From the NCBI RefSeq assembly GCF_900109265.1, contig NZ_FNZM01000001.1, forward strand, positions 1 to 64,000: a DNA stretch of 64,000 nucleotides, written 5' to 3'. Below, piece by piece: positions 48,062 through 56,059 of the stretch; position 1 is the stretch's first letter, and every line of letters begins with the position of its first letter. This stretch comes from Paraburkholderia tropica (GTDB lineage Bacteria > Pseudomonadota > Gammaproteobacteria > Burkholderiales > Burkholderiaceae). The notes beneath the pieces are model-generated. The model was not told the DNA's origin. It ran no database searches and saw only the letters and a program-made list of their open reading frames with translations. Made by a program: the position numbers and the translations under genes.

Positions 48062-49848
48062 GCTACGCAACCCAGGGCTTCACGCTCGACAACAGCGGCC
48101 GCCGCGTGATCGTCGACCCGGTCACGCGCATCGAAGGCCACATGCGCTGCGAAGTCAATCTCGACAGCAACAACGTCATCACCAACGCCGTCTCCACGGG
48201 CACGATGTGGCGTGGTCTCGAAGTGATCCTGCGCGGCCGCGATCCGCGCGACGCGTGGGCCTTCGTCGAACGCATCTGCGGCGTCTGCACGGGCACGCAC
48301 GCGCTCACGTCGGTGCGCGCGGTGGAGAACGCGCTCGGCATCGCGATTCCCGAGAATGCGAATCTCATCCGCAATCTCATGCAGGCCACGCTGTGGGTGC
48401 ACGACCACCTCGTGCACTTCTATCACCTGCACGCGCTCGACTGGGTCGACGTGGTGAGCGCGCTCAACGCGGACCCGAAGCGCACCTCCGAACTCGCGCA
48501 GAGCATTTCCGACTGGCCACTGTCCTCGCCGGGTTACTTCCGCGATCTGCAATCGCGGCTGAAGCGTTTCGTCGATTCGGGCCAGCTCGGGCCGTTCCGC
48601 AACGGCTACTGGGGCCATCCGGCCTACAAGCTGCCGCCCGAAGCCAATCTGATGGCGGTCGCGCATTACCTCGAAGCGCTCGATTTCCAGAAGGAAATCG
48701 TCAAGGTGCATACGGTGTTCGGCGGCAAGAATCCGCATCCGAACTGGCTCGTCGGCGGCGTGCCCTGCGCGATCAATATCGACGACGTGGGCGCGGTCGG
48801 CGCGGTCAACATGGAGCGTCTGAATCTCGTCTCGCAGATCATCGACCGCACGATCGAATTCGTGCAGCAGGTGTATCTGCCCGACGTCGTCGCCATCGCC
48901 TCGTTCTACAAGGATTGGGCCGCGATCGGCGGCGGCATTTCGGGGCAATCGGTGCTCTCGTACGGCGACTTCCCCGACCACGCCAACGACTACGGCGACA
49001 AGAACCTGCTGGTGCCGCGCGGCGCCGTGGTGAACGGCAACTTCAACGAGATCCTGCCCGTCGATCTGCACAACCCCGAGGAAGTGCAGGAGTTCGTCGC
49101 GCACTCGTGGTATCGCTATCCGGACGGCAAGCAGGGCCTGCATCCGTTCGAGGGCGTGACGGAGCCGCATTTCGAACTGGGTGGCGCGACCAAGGGCCAT
49201 CGCACGAAGATCGAGCAGATCGACGAATCGGGCAAGTATTCGTGGATCAAGGCGCCGCGCTGGCGCGGCCACGCGATGGAGGTGGGGCCGCTCGCGCGCT
49301 ATCTGATCGGTTATCACCAGAATCGCGCGGACATTCGCGAGCCGGTGGACGCGCTGCTCGCGAAGCTCGGCGCGCCGGTTTCCGCGCTCAATTCCACGCT
49401 CGGCCGCACGGCGGCGCGCGCGCTCGAAGCCGACTGGGCCGCCACGAAGATGAAGTACTTCTTCGACCGCCTGATCGGCAATCTCAAAGCCGGCGACACG
49501 GCCACCGCGAACGTCGACAAATGGGAGCCCGCGTCGTGGCCCGCGCAGGTCAAGGGCGTCGGTTTCACCGAGGCGCCGCGCGGCGCGCTCGGTCACTGGA
49601 TCCAGATCCGCGACACGAAGATCGACAACTACCAGTGCATCGTCCCCACCACGTGGAACGGCTCGCCGCGCGACGAGCAAGGCCAGATCGGCGCGTTCGA
49701 GGCCAGCCTCATGAACACGAAGATGGCGAAGCCCGACGAGCCGCTCGAAATCCTGCGCACGCTGCACAGCTTCGACCCGTGTCTCGCCTGCTCGACGCAT
49801 GTGATCGGGCCGGCGGGCGAGGAACTCGTCAACGTTCAGGTGCGCTGA
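48058..49848 (+). CDS. hupL: Uptake [NiFe]-hydrogenase large subunit
   Basis: This 596-residue subunit holds the Ni-Fe(CN)2CO active site and splits H2. The N-terminal ligand pair is in [10 protein letters not shown] (Cys74 and 77) and the C-terminal pair in DPCLACSTH (Cys575 and 578). The 15 residues after His581 ([15 protein letters not shown]) form the peptide removed by the HupD protease after nickel insertion. Its ATG overlaps the hupS stop, so the subunits are co-translated. It is co-exported with HupS through the Tat signal of the latter. Confidence 0.97.
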   Translation: MSYATQGFTLDNSGRRVIVDPVTRIEGHMRCEVNLDSNNVITNAVSTGTMWRGLEVILRGRDPRDAWAFVERICGVCTGTHALTSVRAVENALGIAIPENANLIRNLMQATLWVHDHLVHFYHLHALDWVDVVSALNADPKRTSELAQSISDWPLSSPGYFRDLQSRLKRFVDSGQLGPFRNGYWGHPAYKLPPEANLMAVAHYLEALDFQKEIVKVHTVFGGKNPHPNWLVGGVPCAINIDDVGAVGAVNMERLNLVSQIIDRTIEFVQQVYLPDVVAIASFYKDWAAIGGGISGQSVLSYGDFPDHANDYGDKNLLVPRGAVVNGNFNEILPVDLHNPEEVQEFVAHSWYRYPDGKQGLHPFEGVTEPHFELGGATKGHRTKIEQIDESGKYSWIKAPRWRGHAMEVGPLARYLIGYHQNRADIREPVDALLAKLGAPVSALNSTLGRTAARALEADWAATKMKYFFDRLIGNLKAGDTATANVDKWEPASWPAQVKGVGFTEAPRGALGHWIQIRDTKIDNYQCIVPTTWNGSPRDEQGQIGAFEASLMNTKMAKPDEPLEILRTLHSFDPCLACSTHVIGPAGEELVNVQVR

Positions 49849-49868
49849 GGCGCGCAAGCGAGGTCGCA

Positions 49869-50600
49869 ATGTCCAGGCAAAAGCAACTCAAGACCTACAG
49901 TTTCGACGGCAACGCGCCCGCCGAATTCGAAGGCAAGCGCGTCACGTCGGTCTATGTCTATCAGGCTCCCGTGCGGCTGTGGCACTGGCTCACCGTGCTC
50001 GCGGTGATCGTGCTGACCGGCACGGGCTTTCTGATCGGCAAGCCGGTTTTTCCCACGCTCTCGGGCGAGGCGAGCGCGCATTTCATGATGGGCTGGCTGC
50101 GCTTCGCGCACTTCACGGCGGGTTACGTGCTCGCCGTGGGGCTCGTGTTCCGCGTGTGCTGGGCGTTCTTCGGCAATCACTTCTCGCGCGAGATATTTCT
50201 CGTGCCGGTCTGGGATCCGCAGTGGTGGCGCGAACTTTTTTACGAGTTCCGCTGGTATCTGTTCCTCGCGCGCTATCCGAAGAAATACGTCGGCCACAAC
50301 CCGCTCGGTCAACTCGCGATGTGCGGCTTTTTCATCGTCGCGGTGCTGATGTGCGTGAGCGGTTTCGCGCTCTATGGCGAAGGCCTCGGCACGACGAGCT
50401 GGGCCTCGCACACGTTCGGCTGGGTCATCTCGCTCGTCGGCGGCAACAGTCTCGCGCTGCATAGCTGGCACCGTCTGGGCATGTGGAGCATCGTGCTGTT
50501 CGTGATGATCCACGTGTATGCGGCGATTCGCGAAGACATCATGTCGAAGCAAAGCATGATCTCGACGATGATCAGCGGCTTCCGCATGTTCAAGAACTGA
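49869..50600 (+). CDS. hupC: Hydrogenase b-type cytochrome subunit
   Basis: This 243-residue inner-membrane cytochrome b anchors HupSL and passes electrons to the quinone pool. Four membrane helices are visible (about 36-56, 77-98, 143-163, 198-218). Heme-ligand type histidines occur in VRLWHWLTVLAV (about 35-46), RFAHFTAGY and, near the end, LHSWHRLGMW and VMIHVYAAIRED. ATG at 49869 is preceded by AGCGAGG. It begins 20 bases after hupL. The long open frame upstream of it overlaps hupL and is not coding. Confidence 0.94.
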   Translation: MSRQKQLKTYSFDGNAPAEFEGKRVTSVYVYQAPVRLWHWLTVLAVIVLTGTGFLIGKPVFPTLSGEASAHFMMGWLRFAHFTAGYVLAVGLVFRVCWAFFGNHFSREIFLVPVWDPQWWRELFYEFRWYLFLARYPKKYVGHNPLGQLAMCGFFIVAVLMCVSGFALYGEGLGTTSWASHTFGWVISLVGGNSLALHSWHRLGMWSIVLFVMIHVYAAIREDIMSKQSMISTMISGFRMFKN

Positions 50601-50601
50601 C

Positions 50602-51288
50602 ATGCGCGACTCGATCTCTCATTCGCAAGACGTGCCGCAACGCGCGCCTCAAGCAGCGCCGCCGCACATCGTCGTGCTCGGCATCGGCAACGTGCTGTGG
50701 GCCGACGAAGGCTTCGGCGTGCGCGCCGTCGAGGCGCTCAACGCGCAATACGCCTGCGCGCCGAACGTCGAACTCGTCGACGGCGGCACGCAAGGTCTCG
50801 CGCTGCTGCCGCTCGTGGAGTCGGCGCACAAGCTGATCGTGTTCGACGCGATCGACTTCGGTCTCGCGCCCGGCACGCTCGACGTGCGCGAAGGCGACGA
50901 GGTACCCGTTTGCCTGCAGGCGCGCCGCATGAGCCTGCATCAGATGGGTTTCGCCGACGTGCTCGCCTGCGCGCAGCTCAAGGGCAACTATCCGCAGGAA
51001 ATCGTGCTGATCGGCGTGCAGCCGGTCGAACTCGACGACTTCGGCGGCAGCCTGCGCGACGCCGTGAAAGCGCAGATCGAACCGGCTATCGCGCAAGCCT
51101 GTCGTTTCCTCGAACGCTGGCAGGCCGCGCCGCGCGCGCGGCCGGCTTCCTCCGCGTCACCTTCTGGCGCCGAGCCGCTGAACGCGGCGAGCCTCGCGCT
51201 CGCGGCCTACGAAAACGGACGCCCGAGCGAGCGCCTCGCGAACCGCGACGGCGACACGCGCTTCTGGCGCCCACAGGAGAACGTCTGA
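50602..51288 (+). CDS. hupD: Hydrogenase maturation protease
   Basis: HupD removes the C-terminal peptide of HupL once nickel is in place. The family fold starts VVLGIGNVLWADEGFGVRAVE (about 24-44). The nickel-sensing residues are visible: Glu in ADEGFGV, Asp in VFDAIDFG (about 91) and His in MSLHQMGFAD (about 114). At 228 residues it is longer than usual (about 200) because of a C-terminal tail (about 178-228), which is alanine-rich and has no obvious domain. It starts one base after the hupC stop. Confidence 0.94.
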   Translation: MRDSISHSQDVPQRAPQAAPPHIVVLGIGNVLWADEGFGVRAVEALNAQYACAPNVELVDGGTQGLALLPLVESAHKLIVFDAIDFGLAPGTLDVREGDEVPVCLQARRMSLHQMGFADVLACAQLKGNYPQEIVLIGVQPVELDDFGGSLRDAVKAQIEPAIAQACRFLERWQAAPRARPASSASPSGAEPLNAASLALAAYENGRPSERLANRDGDTRFWRPQENV

Positions 51289-51641
51289 TGTGCATGAGCA
51301 TTCCCGCACGCATCGTCTGCGCCGAAGGTCTCGTCGCGCAGGCGGTCACGCGTCACGGCGCGTGCGCCGTCGATCTCGCGCTCACCGGCCCGCTGCCCGC
51401 GGGCGCGTGGGTGCTCACCTTCCTCGGCGCGGCGCGCGAGGTGATCGACGCCGACCGCGCGCGCGACATCGACGCGGCGCTCGACGCGCTCGAAGCCATC
51501 GCACGCGGCGAGATCGACAGCACGCAGGCGGCAGCGGGCCTCGACCGCTTTTTCGCCGACCTCACGAACCGCGAGCCGTCCCTGCCCGCGCATCTGCGCA
51601 CGCGCGCCGGTTCACCGGACACTTCGGATACCCCATCATGA
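51288..51641 (+). CDS. hupF: HypC/HupF-family hydrogenase chaperone
   Basis: This 117-residue protein is a HypC paralogue specific to hup clusters, thought to guard HupL or its maturation under higher O2. The N-terminal MCMSIPARI has the essential Cys2. The fold core includes VDLALTGPLPAGAWVLTFLGAARE (about 27-50, in parts). The C-terminal helix extends beyond the HypC length (about 80) and is followed by a short tail. TGATG overlap (one base) with hupD couples translation. Confidence 0.92.
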   Translation: MCMSIPARIVCAEGLVAQAVTRHGACAVDLALTGPLPAGAWVLTFLGAAREVIDADRARDIDAALDALEAIARGEIDSTQAAAGLDRFFADLTNREPSLPAHLRTRAGSPDTSDTPS

Positions 51642-52075
51642 CGCTCGCAACGCTTTCCGGCGGCCCGACCCTCGACACGCTGCGCGAACGCCTCGCGCGC
51701 CACGGCTACGTGGAAGTCGACGAGCACACGCTCGACGGCGTGGCCGCGCGCGCCGCGCAACTCGTGCTGCTGCCGCTCGACAATCCCGCGCAGCGCCCCG
51801 AATTCGCCGACCTGCTCGTGATCCTGCCCGAGCTGCTGCGTCAATTCGGCGACGACGCCTTCACGGTCGCCTACGCCTGCCCGCCCGCCGCCGTCGCGCT
51901 CGCGCGCCGCTTCGGCGTGCTGCGCCAGCCCGCGCTGGTGTTCCTCCACTTCGGCGCGCTCGCCGGCACGATCGAAGGTCTGCGCGACTGGCGCGAATAC
52001 GTGCAGGCGTTCGCGCGACTGTGCGCCTCGGGCGCCGCCACAGGCGTCACGGAAACCAAGGGAGTCACGCGATGA
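51638..52075 (+). CDS. hupG: HyaE/HupG-family hydrogenase accessory protein
   Basis: This 145-residue protein has the thioredoxin-like HyaE fold but lacks a CxxC redox pair. Typical segments are LVILPELLRQFGDDAFTVAY (about 61-80, ends trimmed) and RFGVLRQPALVFLHFG (about 90-105). HyaE/HupG proteins bind the Tat-bearing small subunit and are thought to hold it until assembly is complete. It overlaps hupF by ATGA and hupH by ATGA. Confidence 0.88.
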   Translation: MTLATLSGGPTLDTLRERLARHGYVEVDEHTLDGVAARAAQLVLLPLDNPAQRPEFADLLVILPELLRQFGDDAFTVAYACPPAAVALARRFGVLRQPALVFLHFGALAGTIEGLRDWREYVQAFARLCASGAATGVTETKGVTR

Positions 52076-52950
52076 ACCGCGCCGATTTCATTCCCATCCT
52101 GCCGCTCGTGAGCGGCCCCGGCTCGCAGCCGCAGCAACCCGGCGACGAAGCCTGGTCCTGTCTGCCGCTGCCCGTCGAAGTCGAGACCTGGCGCGCGCCC
52201 GCGTTCCCCGAGCCGGGCGAGCCTGGCGCCGCCGCCGTATTGCATCTGCTGCACGGCATGATCGACGCGCTCGAAAGCCTGGCGTCGCCGGACAAAGCCA
52301 TCCGCTTCCCGCTCGATGCGCTCGACGCCGACGCGCATCGCCTGCTCGCGCAGGTCTTCGGCGAAGGCGAAGTCTCGGCGCGCGTCGCACTCGACGACGG
52401 CGCGACCGTGCAGATCCAGGAAGCGCGCTACGCGGGCGTCTGGCGCGTGATCACGCTCGGCGCGCAAGGCGAGCGCATCGCCGATTACGTCGAGATCGCG
52501 CCCGCGCCGTCCGTCGTGTTCGAAGCGTCGGCGCGCGGCGCGGCGCACGCGGCCATTCCGCCCGTCGGCGAAGCCACGCTGATGAACGCGCCCTCGCTCG
52601 CCAGCGAAATCGCCGCCATCCACGCGCGCGCCGTGCAAACCGGCGGCGCGGGCCAGCACACCATCAACTTCAGTCTGCTGCCGGTCAGCCCCGACGATCT
52701 CGCGTGGCTCGAAGGCATGCTCGGCGAAGGGCGCGTCGGGTTGTTCTCGACCGGCTACGGCAAATGCATGGTGATGGCCACGGCGCTGCGCCACGTCTGG
52801 CGCGTGCGATATTTCGACGGCACGAGCAAGGTGCTGCTCGACACCGTCGAGATCACGCGCCTGCCCGAAGTCGTGCTCGCCGCGCCCGACGATCTGCGCG
52901 ATTCGTTGCAGCATCTGCGCGAAATCGTGCAATGGCTGGAGTCGCACTGA
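52072..52950 (+). CDS. hupH: HyaF/HupH-family hydrogenase expression/formation protein
   Basis: This 292-residue protein contains the HupH_C domain, with the diagnostic GLFSTGYGKCMVMATALRHVWRVRYFD (about 223-249, in parts). It also has TINFSLLPVSPDDLAWLEGMLGEG in the preceding segment. HupH/HyaF is needed for maturation of HupS under microaerobic conditions in rhizobia and is thought to act on the Fe-S protein. The gene overlaps hupG by ATGA and abuts hupI. Confidence 0.9.
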   Translation: MNRADFIPILPLVSGPGSQPQQPGDEAWSCLPLPVEVETWRAPAFPEPGEPGAAAVLHLLHGMIDALESLASPDKAIRFPLDALDADAHRLLAQVFGEGEVSARVALDDGATVQIQEARYAGVWRVITLGAQGERIADYVEIAPAPSVVFEASARGAAHAAIPPVGEATLMNAPSLASEIAAIHARAVQTGGAGQHTINFSLLPVSPDDLAWLEGMLGEGRVGLFSTGYGKCMVMATALRHVWRVRYFDGTSKVLLDTVEITRLPEVVLAAPDDLRDSLQHLREIVQWLESH

Positions 52951-53168
52951 TGTTCGAAGGCAGCTACCTCGGCGACAACGGCGCGCTGCGCCCCGCCAGC
53001 CGGCTCGAATGCAAGATCTGCTGGTGGGTCTACGATCCCGCGCTCGGCGATCCGGTCTGGGACATCGCGCCCGGCACGCCGTTCGCGGCGCTGCCCGCGC
53101 ACTGGAAATGCCCCGTCTGCGACGGCGCGCGCGAGCAATTCATGGTGCTCGACGATGCACGCGCCTGA
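52950..53168 (+). CDS. hupI: Rubredoxin HupI
   Basis: This 72-residue rubredoxin has the two iron-binding knuckles CKICWWVYDP (about 22-31) and CPVCDGAREQF (about 52-62). The second is unusual for a rubredoxin in having CDGA rather than CGA at that point. HupI-type rubredoxins occur in O2-tolerant uptake hydrogenase clusters and are thought to protect or reduce the small subunit clusters during assembly. It starts in the stop codon of hupH and overlaps hupJ by 14 bases. Confidence 0.92.
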   Translation: MFEGSYLGDNGALRPASRLECKICWWVYDPALGDPVWDIAPGTPFAALPAHWKCPVCDGAREQFMVLDDARA

Positions 53169-53676
53169 CGTCGTTCGCCGCGCCGCCACCGATCCCGCGC
53201 ACGATCCGTCGCGCCGCGTCGAAGCCGCGTTCGCGCAGATCGCCGCCACGCGCATGCGCGATCTGCCGTATCTGAATCCGAGCCTTGCGGTCGCGGCCGT
53301 GGGCTTTCGCCTCTGGCAGTCGAGCTGGATCGGCGTGCTGGTCACACCGTGGGGCATCAATCTGCTGCAACTGCCCACGGACGACGCGCCGTTCGCGGCC
53401 TGGCGCGCGGCGGACGCCATCGACGTGACGCTGCCCGGCGCGATGCTCGCGTTCGTGCCCGCGCGGCTCGATGCGCTCGGCGAGTATCGGCAATGCTCGC
53501 TGTTTTCGCCCGCCCAACAATTCGCCGATCAGGCCAGCGCGCTCGCCACCGCGCATGAAGTGCTGCGTCTGCTGTTCGAGCCGGAAGCGTCGGCCGATGC
53601 CACCGTCGCTGCCGTCGCCACGCCCGCGCCGCCCGCCGACCCGCGCCGCCGCCGTTTGTTCGGACTCCGGCCATGA
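53155..53676 (+). CDS. hupJ: HupJ, HybE-family hydrogenase assembly chaperone
   Basis: This 173-residue protein carries the HybE/HupJ domain. Typical stretches are MRDLPYLNPSLAVAAVGFRLW (about 34-54, ends trimmed), GVLVTPWGINLLQLP (about 60-74) and YRQCSLFSPAQQFADQ (about 111-126). HybE-type proteins bind hydrogenase subunits during Tat-linked assembly. The last 25 residues are low complexity. It overlaps both neighbours by a few bases, as is usual in this cluster. Confidence 0.88.
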   Translation: MHAPDVVRRAATDPAHDPSRRVEAAFAQIAATRMRDLPYLNPSLAVAAVGFRLWQSSWIGVLVTPWGINLLQLPTDDAPFAAWRAADAIDVTLPGAMLAFVPARLDALGEYRQCSLFSPAQQFADQASALATAHEVLRLLFEPEASADATVAAVATPAPPADPRRRRLFGLRP

Positions 53677-54758
53677 ACCGCAGCCACGTTCTCACGCTGA
53701 CACTGCGCGGCGACAGCAAATGCGTCCGCGACGTGAGCGCCGAATGGCAGCCGCTGCCTGTCGAACGCCTGCTGATCGGCGCGCGCGTCGCCGAAGCGGA
53801 AGCGCTCGTGCCCGCCGCGCTCGCCTTGTGCCGTCATGCGCACTGCGCCGCGGCTCACTGGGCGCTCGCGGCCGCGCAACCGGGCCCGCTGCACGCGCTC
53901 GACGCCCGGCGCGATGCGCGCGTGCGCCTCGAAGCCGCGCGCGAAACGCTGCGCCGCTGGCTCATCGATCTGCCCGGCGAACTCGGCGAACAATGGGCGC
54001 CCGGCACGCTCGCGCTCTGGCCGCAGCTCGACTCGCACGCGGCCATTGCGGCCTGGTGCGCCGACCACGTGTTCGGCATGCAAGCCGCGCAGTGGCTCGC
54101 GCTCGATAGCCGCGGCCAACGCGCCTGGGCCGCGCGCGGCACGCGCGTCCCGGCGCGCTGGCTCAACACGCTGCTGCACGATGCCGACCGCGCGTGCATC
54201 GCGACGTCGGCGGGCGTGCTGCATTACGTCGATCGCGCGGGCGTCGCGCTGCTTGCGGGCGCGCCGTGCATACCGTGTGCGCCGGGTTCATCGTCGACAA
54301 GACCCGCCGACGCCGACGCGCCGCCGCACGCCGACCTCTGGGACACGCCCACGTGGATGCCCGATCTCGCAACCGGCCTGCTGATCGCGCGGCTACAACG
54401 CCTCGCGCACTACTGCGCTCACGGCGACGACGCACCGCCCGTCTCCGGCGGCTGGCGCGCGGGCGCGCTCGGCATCGGCTGGGCGCGCGGCGCACGCGGC
54501 CTGCTCGTGCACGTGGCGCGCGTCGAGCACGGCGTGATCGCCGCGTGGCGCATCGTGCCGCCCACGCAATGGAATTTCGGCGCGCCCGCCTTGCTGCGCC
54601 AGGCGCTCGCGCAGCGTAGCTGGGACGACGCGCAACGCCGCGCCGCCCGTCTCGCGCTGTTGCTCGACCCCTGCGTGGCGCACGAGATCGTCGTGCAGCG
54701 CGGCGCGGCGCACGTCATCGATTCGGGAGCGTTACAAGGAGCCCAGCCGTATGCATGA
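53673..54758 (+). CDS. hupK: HupK, hydrogenase formation protein related to the large subunit
   Basis: This 361-residue protein is a HupK homologue; the family is distantly related to the hydrogenase large subunit. Near the C-terminus LLLDPCVAHEIVV keeps the DPC of the HupL motif DPCxxCxxH but lacks the second cysteine and ends soon after. A WNFGAPALLRQAL stretch upstream of it matches the typical large-subunit context. HupK is proposed to act as a scaffold in active-site assembly, but its precise role is not settled. It overlaps hupJ by ATGA and hypA by eight bases. Confidence 0.85.
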   Translation: MNRSHVLTLTLRGDSKCVRDVSAEWQPLPVERLLIGARVAEAEALVPAALALCRHAHCAAAHWALAAAQPGPLHALDARRDARVRLEAARETLRRWLIDLPGELGEQWAPGTLALWPQLDSHAAIAAWCADHVFGMQAAQWLALDSRGQRAWAARGTRVPARWLNTLLHDADRACIATSAGVLHYVDRAGVALLAGAPCIPCAPGSSSTRPADADAPPHADLWDTPTWMPDLATGLLIARLQRLAHYCAHGDDAPPVSGGWRAGALGIGWARGARGLLVHVARVEHGVIAAWRIVPPTQWNFGAPALLRQALAQRSWDDAQRRAARLALLLDPCVAHEIVVQRGAAHVIDSGALQGAQPYA

Positions 54759-55092
54759 AATGGCCATCGCGCACAGCATTCTGGACCTCGTCGAGCACGA
54801 GGCCGCGCGCCAGCACGCCACGCGCGTGCGCACGCTCGAACTGGAAATCGGGCAACTGGCCAATGTCGATGTGGGCGCGCTGCGTTTCGCGCTCGACGTC
54901 GTGCTGCGCGACACGATCGCGCACGGCGCGCGCCTGGAAATCGCCGAACCGCCGGGCCAGGCGTTCTGCCTGCGCTGCGGCGACGAGGTGGCGCTCGCGC
55001 GCCGCGGCGAACCCTGCGCAGCCTGCGGCAGCTACCAACTGGCCGTGACCGGCGGCGACACCTTGCGCGTCGCCGGCATGATCGTCGACTGA
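54751..55092 (+). CDS. hypA: Hydrogenase nickel incorporation protein HypA
   Basis: HypA delivers Ni2+ to HupL with HypB. The 113-residue protein begins MHEMAIAHSIL, giving the N-terminal amine and His2 nickel ligands. The zinc site is two CxxC pairs: CLRC (about 74-77) and CAAC (about 90-93). The ATG at 54751 lies inside the end of hupK and is followed by hypB after 63 bases. Confidence 0.95.
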   Translation: MHEMAIAHSILDLVEHEAARQHATRVRTLELEIGQLANVDVGALRFALDVVLRDTIAHGARLEIAEPPGQAFCLRCGDEVALARRGEPCAACGSYQLAVTGGDTLRVAGMIVD

Positions 55093-55155
55093 GTGCGTCG
55101 GCGCGAAATCCAACGCGTCCGGTTCGCGCCGGACGCATCTAGAAAGGACATCATC

Positions 55156-56031
55156 ATGTGTACGACCTGCGGCTGCGGCCCGGACAACGTGCGAATCGAA
55201 GGGACGCAGATGCGCGAGCATTCGCACGAACACGAACATGCGCACGGGCACGCGCATCCGCACGAACACGAACATGCGCACGGGCACGCGCATCCGCACG
55301 AGCACGAACATGCGCACGATCACGATCACGCGCACGAACACAACCACGCGCCCGGCCGCCGCGTCCGCATCGAGCAGGACATCCTGCGCGAGAACGACCG
55401 TTACGCGCTGGCCAATCGCACGCGTCTGCGCGCGCACGGCGCGTTCGCGCTGAACCTCGTTTCGAGTCCCGGCTCGGGCAAGACCTCGCTGCTGGTGCGC
55501 ACGATCGAAGCGCTCAAGGACGAACTCGCGATCGCCGTCATCGAAGGCGATCAGCAGACCTCGAACGACGCCGAGCGCGTACGCGCCGCCGGCGCGCCCG
55601 CCGTGCAGATCAACACGGGCAAAGGCTGTCACCTCGACGCGCACATGGTCGGTCACGCGCTCGACCGCCTGCCGCCGCTCGACAACAGCCTGCTGCTGAT
55701 CGAGAACGTCGGCAACCTCGTCTGCCCCGCGTCGTTCGATCTGGGCGAGGCGCACAAGGTCGTCGTGCTCTCGGTGACGGAGGGCGAGGACAAGCCGCTC
55801 AAGTATCCCGACATGTTCGCCGCCGCCGACCTCATGCTGCTCAACAAGACCGACCTGTTGCCGCACCTCGACTTCGACGTCGATGCCGCGCTCGATTACG
55901 CGCGCCGCGTCAATCCGCGTATTCAGGCGCTGTGCGTGTCCGCGCGTTCGGGCGAGGGTTTCGCGCAATGGCTCGACTGGATTCGCGCAGGCTGCGGTGC
56001 GGCGCGGGCGCTGCGTCCCGACGCGCGCTAG
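55156..56031 (+). CDS. hypB: Hydrogenase nickel incorporation GTPase HypB with His-rich nickel-storage region
   Basis: HypB is a SIMIBI-class GTPase that stores and inserts nickel. It has an N-terminal CTTCGCG (the high-affinity CxxCGC nickel motif) at residues 2-8. A histidine at every second position follows (22 His between residues 22 and 64). The GTPase domain starts with P-loop SSPGSGKTS (about 103-111) and includes [24 protein letters not shown] (metal-site Cys and His at the dimer interface), [16 protein letters not shown] and NKTDLLP. AGAAAGGA precedes the ATG. The His stretch is encoded by exact 36-bp tandem repeats. Confidence 0.96.
   Translation: MCTTCGCGPDNVRIEGTQMREHSHEHEHAHGHAHPHEHEHAHGHAHPHEHEHAHDHDHAHEHNHAPGRRVRIEQDILRENDRYALANRTRLRAHGAFALNLVSSPGSGKTSLLVRTIEALKDELAIAVIEGDQQTSNDAERVRAAGAPAVQINTGKGCHLDAHMVGHALDRLPPLDNSLLLIENVGNLVCPASFDLGEAHKVVVLSVTEGEDKPLKYPDMFAAADLMLLNKTDLLPHLDFDVDAALDYARRVNPRIQALCVSARSGEGFAQWLDWIRAGCGAARALRPDAR
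55225..55318 (+). repeat. 36-bp tandem repeats inside hypB
   Basis: Units at 55225-55260 and 55261-55296 are identical over 36 bases and a third partial copy runs to about 55318 with one change. Each unit adds 12 codons, six of them histidine, so slippage here would change nickel-binding capacity in frame. Confidence 0.9.
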
Positions 56032-56059
56032 GCGTACAACCGTCAAGGACATCACGGCG

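Noticed and set aside
55225..55318. Short tandem repeats considered as a CRISPR-like array
   Set aside because: Units are adjacent without spacers and lie in frame within the His-rich region of hypB.
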